Shown here: positions 6,190 to 11,306 of the stretch, piece after piece | Numbering within the stretch: position 1 is the first letter of the stretch | Layout of the letters: every line of letters starts with the position of its first letter | DNA from: a bacterium | Lineage (GTDB): Bacteria > Patescibacteriota > Minisyncoccia > UBA6257 > Brennerbacteraceae | Assembly: GCA_027310425.1 (NCBI GenBank) | Contig: DAIDAW010000019.1 | Coordinates: 1-12,004, forward strand | Length of the DNA stretch: 12,004 bases | Reading direction: 5' to 3' | Notes under the pieces: generated by a model | Database searches by the model: none | Told to the model about the DNA's origin: nothing | Seen by the model: only the letters and a program-made list of their open reading frames with translations | Translations under genes and position numbers: made by a program

Positions 6190-8238
6190 ATGGCACCGAT
6201 AAAAAAACAGGAACACAATAATCAGGAACAGGAGCAATCTTCGTACGCTGCGAAGGATATTTACGTTTTGGAGGGCCTGGATCCGGTGCGCAAGCGTCCG
6301 GGCATGTATATCGGGTCAACCGGCGTGGACGGATTGCACCATTTGGTGTGGGAAGTTGTCGATAATTCGCTGGACGAAGCGCAAAACGGGTACGCGCATG
6401 AAATCGAGATTAAGCTTTTGCCGAATAATCGCGTATCGGTTCGGGATGACGGCCGCGGCATTCCGGTTGACATCCATCCGCAGACGAAAAAATCTGCTTT
6501 GGAAACCGTGATGTGCACGCTTCACGCGGGCGGCAAATTCGGCGGCAAGTCGTACAAGATTTCCGGCGGACTGCACGGTGTGGGGGTTTCGGTCGTGAAT
6601 GCGCTTTCGAAATGGGTGCGGGTTGAAGTGTGCCGCGACGGCGCGATCTGGTTCCAGGAATACGAACAAGGCAAGCCGAAAACAAAAGTTGTGAAATCCG
6701 GGAAATGCGATCAGAACGGCACAACCGTTGTCTTCGAAGCGGATCCGGAAATTTTTTCCGAAATCAAGTTCGATCTCAAGCGGATTCTTGACCATTTGCG
6801 CGAGCAGGCGTATTTGGTGCCCAAAACAAAAATTTGCGTGGTGGACGAACGCGAGCAAAATAAGAATCCGGCTCCGTACTCGTTTTATTTCGAAGGCGGC
6901 ATCGTGTCGTATTTGAAATATCTGACCGAAGACGAAACGCTCCTCCACAAAAATATTTTCTATACACAGAAGGAAACCGAAGACAATATGTGGATTGAGG
7001 TCGCGCTCTGTTACGTGGATGAAAACCAGCCTTTGGAAGTTTCGTTCGCGAACAACATCAAGACCGGCGAAGGCGGTATGCATTTGACCGGATTCCGCTC
7101 CGCGCTCACGCGCGTGCTCAACGATTACGCGAAGGAAAACAAAATATTCAAAAACAACGACGAAGCGGGAAGCTTGACTGGCGACGATGTGCGCGAAGGG
7201 CTCGTGGGCGTGGTAAGCATCAAGCTGGGCGGCGGGCATGAGCCGCAGTTCGAGGGCCAGACTAAAGCAAAGCTCGGGAATCCGGAAGCGCGCCCGGCAG
7301 TGGAAAACGCAATGAACGCCGCGTTCAAGGAGTTTTTGGAGCGCAATTCAGACGATGCGCGCGCCATCATGGAAAAAGTCGTGCTCGCGGCGCGCGCGCG
7401 CATTGCGGCAAAAGCCGCGAAAGAATCCGTATTGCGCAAAGGCGCGCTCACTGGTGGATCGTTGCCCGGCGTGCTTGCTGATTGTTCGTCGCACAGAGCG
7501 GAAGATGCGGAATTGTTTATCGTTGAGGGTCCTTCGGCGGGCGGTTCGGCAAAGCAGGGAAGGGATCGGAAATTCCAGGCGATTCTGCCGTTGCGCGGCA
7601 AACCGCTCAATGTCGAGAAGGCGCGGCTTGACCGTTCGCTCGCGAACGAAGAAATCAGATCGTTGATTATCGCGCTGGGTACGGCTGTTGCGCAGGAGTT
7701 CGACCTTTCCAAGCTTCGGTACCATAAAATCATTATCATGAGCGATGCCGATGTAGACGGGATGCATATCCGCACGCTTCTCCTGACGCTCTTTTTCCGG
7801 TATTTCCGCGAAGTGATCGATACCGGTCATTTATATTTCGCTCAACCGCCGCTGTTTAAAATCTCGAAAGGCAAGGCAGTGCGGTACGCCTACTCCGACG
7901 AAGAACAGGAAAAAATCATGGCAGAACTCGCAGCATTGAAAGACGAAAAAACAAAGAAATCGAATGAGGAAAAAATGGAACCAGCGCCGGATGCAGGCGA
8001 AGGGGTGCAATATATCAAAGGAATCGCGGTGCAGCGCTACAAAGGTCTCGGAGAAATGAATCCTGAGCAGCTGTGGGAAACCACGATGAATCCCGAGAAC
8101 AGGATTCTCAAGCAGGTAACCATCGAGGATGCGGTTGCTGCGGATAAACTGATGAATGTGCTGATGGGTGACGAAGTGCTGCCGCGCAAAAAATTCATCC
8201 AGTCATTTGCCGCTGAGGCAAAGCAGGTGGATGTGTAG
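6190..8238 (+). CDS. gyrB: DNA gyrase subunit B
   Basis: ATPase subunit of the type II topoisomerase that introduces negative supercoils, acting with GyrA (not in this window). The GHKL ATPase domain comes first: EVVDNSLDEA around 60, DDGRGIP around 85, GGLHGVGVSVVNAL around 130. Then the transducer, then the TOPRIM domain with EGPSAGGSAKQGRDR at 446 and the metal-binding DADVDG at 519, and the C-terminal RYKGLGEMNPEQLWETTMNP. The length of 682 aa fits short GyrB/ParE proteins without the enterobacterial insertion; GyrB is preferred over ParE because KQGRDRKFQAILPLRGKPLN resembles GyrB, but this is not absolute. Oddity: the nearly universal EGDSA motif reads EGPSA, with Pro where gyrase normally has the Asp linked to quinolone response. 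Start: ATG 6190 is chosen over GTG 6172 because conserved sequence begins later and a promoter overlaps the GTG. Confidence 0.96.
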   Translation: MAPIKKQEHNNQEQEQSSYAAKDIYVLEGLDPVRKRPGMYIGSTGVDGLHHLVWEVVDNSLDEAQNGYAHEIEIKLLPNNRVSVRDDGRGIPVDIHPQTKKSALETVMCTLHAGGKFGGKSYKISGGLHGVGVSVVNALSKWVRVEVCRDGAIWFQEYEQGKPKTKVVKSGKCDQNGTTVVFEADPEIFSEIKFDLKRILDHLREQAYLVPKTKICVVDEREQNKNPAPYSFYFEGGIVSYLKYLTEDETLLHKNIFYTQKETEDNMWIEVALCYVDENQPLEVSFANNIKTGEGGMHLTGFRSALTRVLNDYAKENKIFKNNDEAGSLTGDDVREGLVGVVSIKLGGGHEPQFEGQTKAKLGNPEARPAVENAMNAAFKEFLERNSDDARAIMEKVVLAARARIAAKAAKESVLRKGALTGGSLPGVLADCSSHRAEDAELFIVEGPSAGGSAKQGRDRKFQAILPLRGKPLNVEKARLDRSLANEEIRSLIIALGTAVAQEFDLSKLRYHKIIIMSDADVDGMHIRTLLLTLFFRYFREVIDTGHLYFAQPPLFKISKGKAVRYAYSDEEQEKIMAELAALKDEKTKKSNEEKMEPAPDAGEGVQYIKGIAVQRYKGLGEMNPEQLWETTMNPENRILKQVTIEDAVAADKLMNVLMGDEVLPRKKFIQSFAAEAKQVDV

Positions 8239-8240
8239 AA

Positions 8241-8306
8241 GCGGGCGCCGCGATGAGCCATCACGCACCTAGAAACGGTGCTTAGCTGGCTCATCGCGGC
8301 GCCCGC
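8241..8306. repeat. 66-nt hairpin with a perfect 20-bp stem after gyrB
   Basis: The arms 8241-8260 and 8287-8306 are exact inverted repeats of 20 bp. An inner stem GCACC/GGTGC (8265-8269/8277-8281) encloses a 7-nt loop. It starts 2 nt after the gyrB stop codon. There is no T-run on either side, so it is not a classic intrinsic terminator; it may protect the mRNA 3' end, act as a factor-dependent terminator, or be a repeated palindromic element. The arms do not resemble those of the 758-903 element, though the design is similar. Confidence 0.75.
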
Positions 8307-8407
8307 GGGGGTGAAAGGCGTGAAAAGATAATCCTTCGGAGTTGCGAAAATTTCTCGCACAATATTTTTCCGCAGGATTGCGGATTGGGAAAACGCGGTT
8401 TTCAGCC

Positions 8408-8435
8408 TTGCATTTTGTTTACTTCCCCGTATACT
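8408..8435 (+). promoter_or_regulatory. Candidate ppa promoter
   Basis: TTGCAT (8408-8413), 16 nt, TATACT (8430-8435); start expected near 8442, giving a leader of about 35 nt. The leader holds CCCTGAGGG (8448-8456), whose AGGG is about 20 nt from the ATG, too far to be an ordinary Shine-Dalgarno. The rest of the gap from 8307 shows only small GC-rich stems. Confidence 0.55.
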
Positions 8436-8476
8436 GATAAAACCTCTCCCTGAGGGTAAGTATCAGATTCTTTTCC

Positions 8477-9043
8477 ATGAGTACGCATACCAATTCCGAT
8501 TCATTGTTTGACCGCATCGGCGCAGGAGACAAGGCGCCGGAAATCGTTAACGCGTTTATCGAAATTCCGCGCGGCAGCCACAACAAATACGAGTTTGACA
8601 AGGAACTCGGCGTATTCCGCCTGGATCGCGCTCTGTATTCAGCAGTGTTCTCGCCGCTTGATTACGGATTCATTCCTCAGACGCTTTCCGAAGACGGCGA
8701 CCCTTTGGATATTATGGTTATGGGAGGAGAGCCGGTGTTCCCCGGATGCCTTGTGGAGGCGCGCACCATCGGCCGTATGAATATGATTGATTCGGGATCG
8801 CCGGATTGCAAAATTCTTGCGGTGCAGGACAAAAACCCGCGCTTGCGCACCATCAAAACGCTCGCGGATATCGAACAGTTCTCGCCGCACCTGCTTGACG
8901 AAGTGAGCCATTATTTCCAGACGTACAAAGAACTTCAGGGCAAGAAAGTCCAGGTATTGGGATGGGAAAGTGTTGAAAAAGCGTACGAAGAAATCCGCGC
9001 TTCGCAGCAGCGCTACCGGAAGGCGCATCAAACTTCGGCGTAG
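8477..9043 (+). CDS. ppa: Inorganic pyrophosphatase (family I)
   Basis: Soluble cytosolic enzyme that hydrolyses pyrophosphate to phosphate with Mg2+, pulling forward reactions such as aminoacylation and nucleic acid synthesis. Its 188 aa are close to the family's usual length of about 175. Seen: EIPRGSHNKYEFD (about 29-41), DYGFIPQT (62-69), the signature D-G-D-P-L-D at 73-78 with its three metal-binding Asp, MIDSGSPDCKILAV (103-116) with the Asp and Lys of the active site, and YKELQGKKVQVLGW near the end. One difference is SPLDYGFIP where many members have YPxDYGFIP, so one active-site-region Tyr is Ser. It is probably a single-gene unit with its own promoter and a hairpin downstream. The ATG at 8477 is the only sensible start; no close Shine-Dalgarno. 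Confidence 0.96.
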   Translation: MSTHTNSDSLFDRIGAGDKAPEIVNAFIEIPRGSHNKYEFDKELGVFRLDRALYSAVFSPLDYGFIPQTLSEDGDPLDIMVMGGEPVFPGCLVEARTIGRMNMIDSGSPDCKILAVQDKNPRLRTIKTLADIEQFSPHLLDEVSHYFQTYKELQGKKVQVLGWESVEKAYEEIRASQQRYRKAHQTSA

Positions 9044-9075
9044 TTTTTTAAAACATTTTTTTCTAGAAAGACAGA

Positions 9076-9103
9076 CAATCCCGCACCATTCGGTGCGGGA
9101 TTG
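9076..9103 (-). terminator. Hairpin terminator between convergent ppa and the minus-strand small gene
   Basis: A perfect 12-bp stem, CAATCCCGCACC (9076-9087) with GGTGCGGGATTG (9092-9103), closes a 4-nt loop. On the minus strand it is followed by TCTGTCTTTCT, a moderately T-rich tail; on the plus strand the tail is AGAGTAGG. It best serves the minus-strand gene but may also mark the 3' end of ppa mRNA. Confidence 0.65.
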
Positions 9104-9109
9104 AGAGTA

Positions 9110-9123
9110 GGATCACCTCCTTA
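9110..9123 (-). other. Exact 14-nt complement of the canonical 16S rRNA 3' end
   Basis: The plus strand reads GGATCACCTCCTTA, the usual terminal sequence of bacterial 16S rRNA, with no other 16S sequence around it. The minus-strand RNA therefore carries an extended Shine-Dalgarno, UAAGGAGGUGAUCC, whose UAA is the stop codon of the 59-aa gene. No ATG, GTG or TTG lies at normal spacing after it; the next structure is the terminator hairpin. Confidence 0.8.
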
Positions 9124-9300
9124 CGGGGCTCCATTTGAAAACGGTTCGTCTTCGCTTCCGGCGCAAATGCCGATAATAAGCAAAAACGCGTTGAGGATGG
9201 CGACAGGAAGCGCATATCCTTTGAACGGAGTCAAAAGCGCACCAACTGCCGCGATCGCGACCAGAATACAAAAAACCGAGACGACGTTTTCTCCTTTCAT
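9121..9300 (-). CDS. Small two-helix membrane protein of unknown function (59 aa)
   Basis: Read on the minus strand from ATG at 9300-9298 to TAA at 9123-9121. The start is unusually well supported: AAGGAGG lies 4 nt before the ATG, the best ribosome binding site in the window, and a TTGTCA-17-TACACT promoter lies just upstream. The protein has two hydrophobic stretches, about residues 6-24 (VVSVFCILVAIAAVGALLTP) and 30-47 (ALPVAILNAFLLIIGICAG), joined by a short FKGY turn, with a polar tail containing EDE. I recognise no family. A two-helix inner-membrane hairpin is the plain reading. It is convergent with ppa and divergent from secE, whose promoter overlaps its own. A longer plus-strand ORF over the same bases has no promoter or ribosome binding site and a composition unlike a protein. 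Confidence 0.75.
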   Translation of the reverse strand: MKGENVVSVFCILVAIAAVGALLTPFKGYALPVAILNAFLLIIGICAGSEDEPFSNGAP

Positions 9301-9317
9301 ACTGCCTCCTTTTTGCC

Positions 9318-9346
9318 AGTGTAGCGTAGGGCAGGGTATTTGACAA
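9318..9346 (-). promoter_or_regulatory. Promoter of the minus-strand small membrane gene
   Basis: On the minus strand, TTGTCA (9346-9341), 17 nt, TACACT (9323-9318). The start near 9311 gives an 11-nt leader that contains the AAGGAGG. The -35 box shares 5 bp with the -35 box of the divergent secE promoter. Confidence 0.7.
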
Positions 9347-9369
9347 CCGCGCGCGGTTTTTGCTATAGT
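9340..9369 (+). promoter_or_regulatory. secE operon promoter P1
   Basis: A consensus TTGACA (9340-9345), 18 nt, TATAGT (9364-9369). Start near 9376, giving a leader of about 83 nt that begins with a short stem (AAAGCC/GGCTTT, 9375-9391). Confidence 0.8.
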
Positions 9370-9420
9370 ATCTGAAAGCCCGAGCGGCTTTTTAAAATTG
9401 GCAATTCGCGAATAACGAAT

Positions 9421-9450
9421 TTGTACGAATATACGAATTTACTATATACT
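9421..9450 (+). promoter_or_regulatory. secE operon promoter P2, leaderless
   Basis: TTGTAC (9421-9426), 18 nt, TATACT (9445-9450). The -10 box ends 8 nt before the secE ATG, so the transcript would start at about the start codon. Three ACGAAT direct repeats (9415-9420, 9425-9430, 9433-9438) surround the -35 box and spacer and could be an operator. Confidence 0.5.
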
Positions 9451-9458
9451 GATTCTAT

Positions 9459-9653
9459 ATGAAATTCCTTGATTCCCTGAAATCGTATCTGCAAGGCGTG
9501 CGCGAAGAGGCAAAGCGCATTTCCTGGCCCACGCGCAAGGAGGCGACGCGCGACGTGATTGCGCTGTTTATTTTTTCCGTGGTTGTGGCGGTGTTTCTTG
9601 GCTTGGTTGATTTCGGATTTTTGCAATTCGTGAAGTCATTTATCGTGAAGTAA
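9459..9653 (+). CDS. secE: Preprotein translocase subunit SecE
   Basis: Single-span subunit that clamps SecY in the SecYEG export channel. Its 64 aa fit the short SecE of most bacteria. An amphipathic N-terminal helix carries the conserved segment REEAKRISWPTRKEATRD (about 15-32), followed by one transmembrane helix (about 33-56, VIALFIFSVVVAVFLGLVDFG). Position directly before nusG is the classic bacterial order. The ATG at 9459 is preceded by no Shine-Dalgarno; the promoter P2 would give a leaderless message, while P1 gives a leader of about 83 nt. Confidence 0.95.
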   Translation: MKFLDSLKSYLQGVREEAKRISWPTRKEATRDVIALFIFSVVVAVFLGLVDFGFLQFVKSFIVK

Positions 9654-9676
9654 CATAATCAAGATTCATTGGAAGT

Positions 9677-10222
9677 ATGGCAAAACAGCTGGGAGACAAT
9701 GAGCGGCGTTGGTACGTCATCCATACGTACTCCGGCTACGAAGACGCGGTGGCGCGCAATTTGAAACAGCGCGCGGAAACGCTTGGCATGCAGGATTACA
9801 TTTTGAATGTTCTCGTGCCCAAGGAAAAGAAAGTCAAAGTGCTGCGCGGCAAGCGCGTGACAGTGGAGGAAAAGCTTTTTCCGGGATACGTATTCGTGGA
9901 AATGATTGTAAACGATGAATCGTGGTATGTCGTGCGCAATACGCCGCAAGTGACCGGATTCGTTGGCGCGGGGATTACGCCTACGCCCGTGGACCCTGCG
10001 CAGATGGAAGATATCATGAAGCGTATATCGGGCGAAGAGCCGGTGTATGCTTTGGATGTATCAATCGGTGACCTTGTGCGCATTACCGACGGTCCGTTCC
10101 GCGATATGGAGGGTAAGCTGGAAGACGTGGATGCCGCGCGCGGCAGAGTGCGCGTCATGGTGCCGATTTTCGGACGGGAGACCGCCGTAGAGCTGGATTT
10201 TCTACAAATTAAGAAAGTGTAA
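9677..10222 (+). CDS. nusG: Transcription termination/antitermination factor NusG
   Basis: Binds RNA polymerase, reduces pausing and couples it to Rho or the ribosome. The 181 aa are the family's usual length. The NGN domain is seen in [20 protein letters not shown] (about 10-29), [18 protein letters not shown] (about 68-76) and [15 protein letters not shown] (about 83-97). The C-terminal KOW domain is seen in [19 protein letters not shown] (about 130-148) and [20 protein letters not shown] at the end. It lies 23 nt after secE and 1 nt before rplK, so it is cotranscribed and translation is probably coupled to rplK. The GGAAG before the ATG (9677) is a weak ribosome binding site. Confidence 0.97.
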   Translation: MAKQLGDNERRWYVIHTYSGYEDAVARNLKQRAETLGMQDYILNVLVPKEKKVKVLRGKRVTVEEKLFPGYVFVEMIVNDESWYVVRNTPQVTGFVGAGITPTPVDPAQMEDIMKRISGEEPVYALDVSIGDLVRITDGPFRDMEGKLEDVDAARGRVRVMVPIFGRETAVELDFLQIKKV

Positions 10223-10223
10223 T

Positions 10224-10649
10224 ATGGCAAAAAACATCAAAACAAAATTGAAATTACAGATCGCGGCAGGTAAGGCAACGCCTGCGCCTCCGGTGGGGCC
10301 GGCGCTCGGGCAGCACGGCATCAATATCGCGAGCTTCGTGGCGCAGTTCAACGATGGCACGAAGAGCCGCATGGGTGAAATCGTGCCGGTTGAAATCACG
10401 ATTTATGAAGATCGGAGTTTTGAACTGGTTTTTAAAACGCCGCCTGCGTCCGATTTATTGCGCAAAGCAGCTGGCGTGGAAAAGGGCTCTGGCGTTCCCA
10501 ATAAAAATAAAGTGGGTACCGTGACTCAGAAACAGCTTGCCGAGATTGCGGAAAAGAAAATAGGAGATCTGAATGCGACCGACATTGAGGCGGCGAAAAA
10601 GACGCTGGCAGGCACTGCGCGCAGTATGGGGATAGAGGTGGAGCCGTAA
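10224..10649 (+). CDS. rplK: Large ribosomal subunit protein uL11
   Basis: Forms the base of the ribosomal stalk at the GTPase centre, binding 23S rRNA with L10. Its 141 aa are the usual length. N-terminal domain: [20 protein letters not shown] and QHGINI (about 8-32), with the conserved Pro pair; C-terminal rRNA-binding domain: [15 protein letters not shown] (about 73-87), [20 protein letters not shown] (about 97-116) and [10 protein letters not shown]. The start is 1 nt after the nusG stop and has no own ribosome binding site. The gene normally next to it, rplA (uL1), is not there: a terminator begins 28 nt after the stop, and unrelated mobile-type genes follow. Confidence 0.97.
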   Translation: MAKNIKTKLKLQIAAGKATPAPPVGPALGQHGINIASFVAQFNDGTKSRMGEIVPVEITIYEDRSFELVFKTPPASDLLRKAAGVEKGSGVPNKNKVGTVTQKQLAEIAEKKIGDLNATDIEAAKKTLAGTARSMGIEVEP

Positions 10650-10677
10650 GCCCAGCAATAATTTCAAGGGTTCACAC

Positions 10678-10710
10678 AAAAAGTCACGCGAAGGCGTGGC
10701 TTTTTGTTTT
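10678..10710 (+). terminator. Intrinsic terminator of the secE-nusG-rplK operon
   Basis: A 12-bp stem AAAAAGTCACGC (10678-10689) with GCGTGGCTTTTT (10694-10705, one G-T pair) around a GAAG loop, followed by GTTTT. The A-rich left arm makes it potentially active in both directions. Confidence 0.9.
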
Positions 10711-10838
10711 GCGCGCTTCGCTCATCGAGGAAGGACGAGTCCCTGCTTTCGACGAGGCACACGAATCCCGAATCGCGAGCGCGGCTCGGAGCACGAAAAG
10801 CTCCGCGGTCGAACAACAAAATAACCAAACAACTCATC
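10711..10838. other. GC-rich hairpin cluster at the host/mobile-element boundary
   Basis: No convincing gene. Several stems lie in a row: CTCATCGA/TCGACGAG (10721-10728/10749-10756, one mismatch), CGAGC/GCTCG within about 10776-10788, and CGGAGC/GCTCCG (about 10786-10804) around an ACGAAAA loop. None has a T-run. A frame is open through it into the following 69-aa ORF, but the translation is Arg/Ser-rich and unlike a protein. It may be a structured leader or RNA, or an attachment region; nothing more can be said. The last 25 bp before the next ATG are A-rich. Confidence 0.45.
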
Positions 10839-11048
10839 ATGATCGTTGAACTCATTAATGTCGGCAGGGCAAAAGTGTGCAAAAAGGTAGAAGGGCTACA
10901 CACGATGCAAGAGGTGCTGCACGAAGTGCGCAAACATCTCGCAAGCGACGAAGTCGCTCTTGTCGAAAAGGAAAGTACGATCCCGTATACCGACTATGAA
11001 GTTGTGGTCGGCGGGTTCCGAACGGTCGGGATGGTTCGTTGTTCCTAA
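10839..11048 (+). CDS. Hypothetical small protein (69 aa), probably mobile-element encoded
   Basis: I do not recognise a family. The sequence starts MIVELINVGRAKVCKKVEGL and looks like a compact alpha/beta fold: a beta strand (VELINV), a charged helix (HTMQEVLHEVRKHLA), and strands (VALVEKES, YEVVVGGFRTVGMVR). Short proteins of this look are frequent in phage early gene clusters. The start ATG at 10839 is chosen because the frame upstream runs through the hairpin cluster and does not look like protein; there is no Shine-Dalgarno. Codon use (many CTC, GTC, few GCG-CGC runs) differs somewhat from the core genes. The next ORF starts 6 nt after its stop, so they form one transcript. Confidence 0.6.
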   Translation: MIVELINVGRAKVCKKVEGLHTMQEVLHEVRKHLASDEVALVEKESTIPYTDYEVVVGGFRTVGMVRCS

Positions 11049-11054
11049 ACGCCT

Positions 11055-11222
11055 ATGGTAAAAACATTTCTCATCGGCGCCGCGCAGGCCATCCTTATCA
11101 TCGCAGCACTCGATGTGCTGATCCTTTTCACCGCACTTGGACAGGTTGCACTCGAAGGTCGCACGGGGTACTGGAGTCCGTTCTGGCGCTGGCAGGCAGA
11201 GCGCGTGGTATCACTCTTATAA
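11055..11222 (+). CDS. Hypothetical one-helix membrane protein (55 aa)
   Basis: ATG 11055 to TAA 11222. Residues 4-33 form one long hydrophobic segment (TFLIGAAQAILIIAALDVLI and on), interrupted by one Asp, followed by a Trp/Arg-rich tail (YWSPFWRWQAERVVSLL). The N-terminus could be a signal anchor. I recognise no family; small membrane proteins are common in phage modules. Its position 6 nt after the preceding ORF, in the same direction, supports it being real; it lacks a ribosome binding site. Confidence 0.5.
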   Translation: MVKTFLIGAAQAILIIAALDVLILFTALGQVALEGRTGYWSPFWRWQAERVVSLL

Positions 11223-11240
11223 TCGGTCGAACAAAAATAA

Positions 11241-11297
11241 ACACCCCCCGAAGGGAGTGTCGCAACTACACTCATCGTATCACCAACCTTCGGGAAG
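11241..11297 (+). promoter_or_regulatory. Switch-like leader with mutually exclusive hairpins before the nuclease gene
   Basis: Structure 1: ACACCCCC (11241-11248), loop CGAA, GGGAGTGT (11253-11260), one mismatch. Structure 2: CCCGAAGG (11247-11254) with CCTTCGGG (11287-11294), enclosing GAGTGT (11255-11260) with ACACTC (11268-11273). The two share bases and cannot coexist. Structure 2 also covers part of GGGAAG (11292-11297), the only Shine-Dalgarno-like sequence, 9 nt before ATG 11307. Confidence 0.5.
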
Positions 11298-11306
11298 TCA
11301 AGACAC

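Noticed and set aside
6316..7239. Long minus-strand ORF opposite gyrB (307 codons)
   Set aside because: A shadow of gyrB; low-complexity composition rich in Arg, His and Phe, and no ribosome binding site.
9101..9343. Plus-strand ORF of 80 codons
   Set aside because: It is the antisense of the 59-aa minus-strand gene, which has promoter, ribosome binding site and helices; the plus frame has none and starts inside a hairpin tail.
9375..9393. Terminator/attenuator in the secE leader
   Set aside because: The stem is only 6 bp, starts at the predicted transcription start, and has a short T-run; too near the start to be a working attenuator.
10711..10810. Hammerhead or other known ribozyme in the boundary hairpins
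   Set aside because: No CUGAUGA/GAAA core or other recognisable catalytic motif on either strand.
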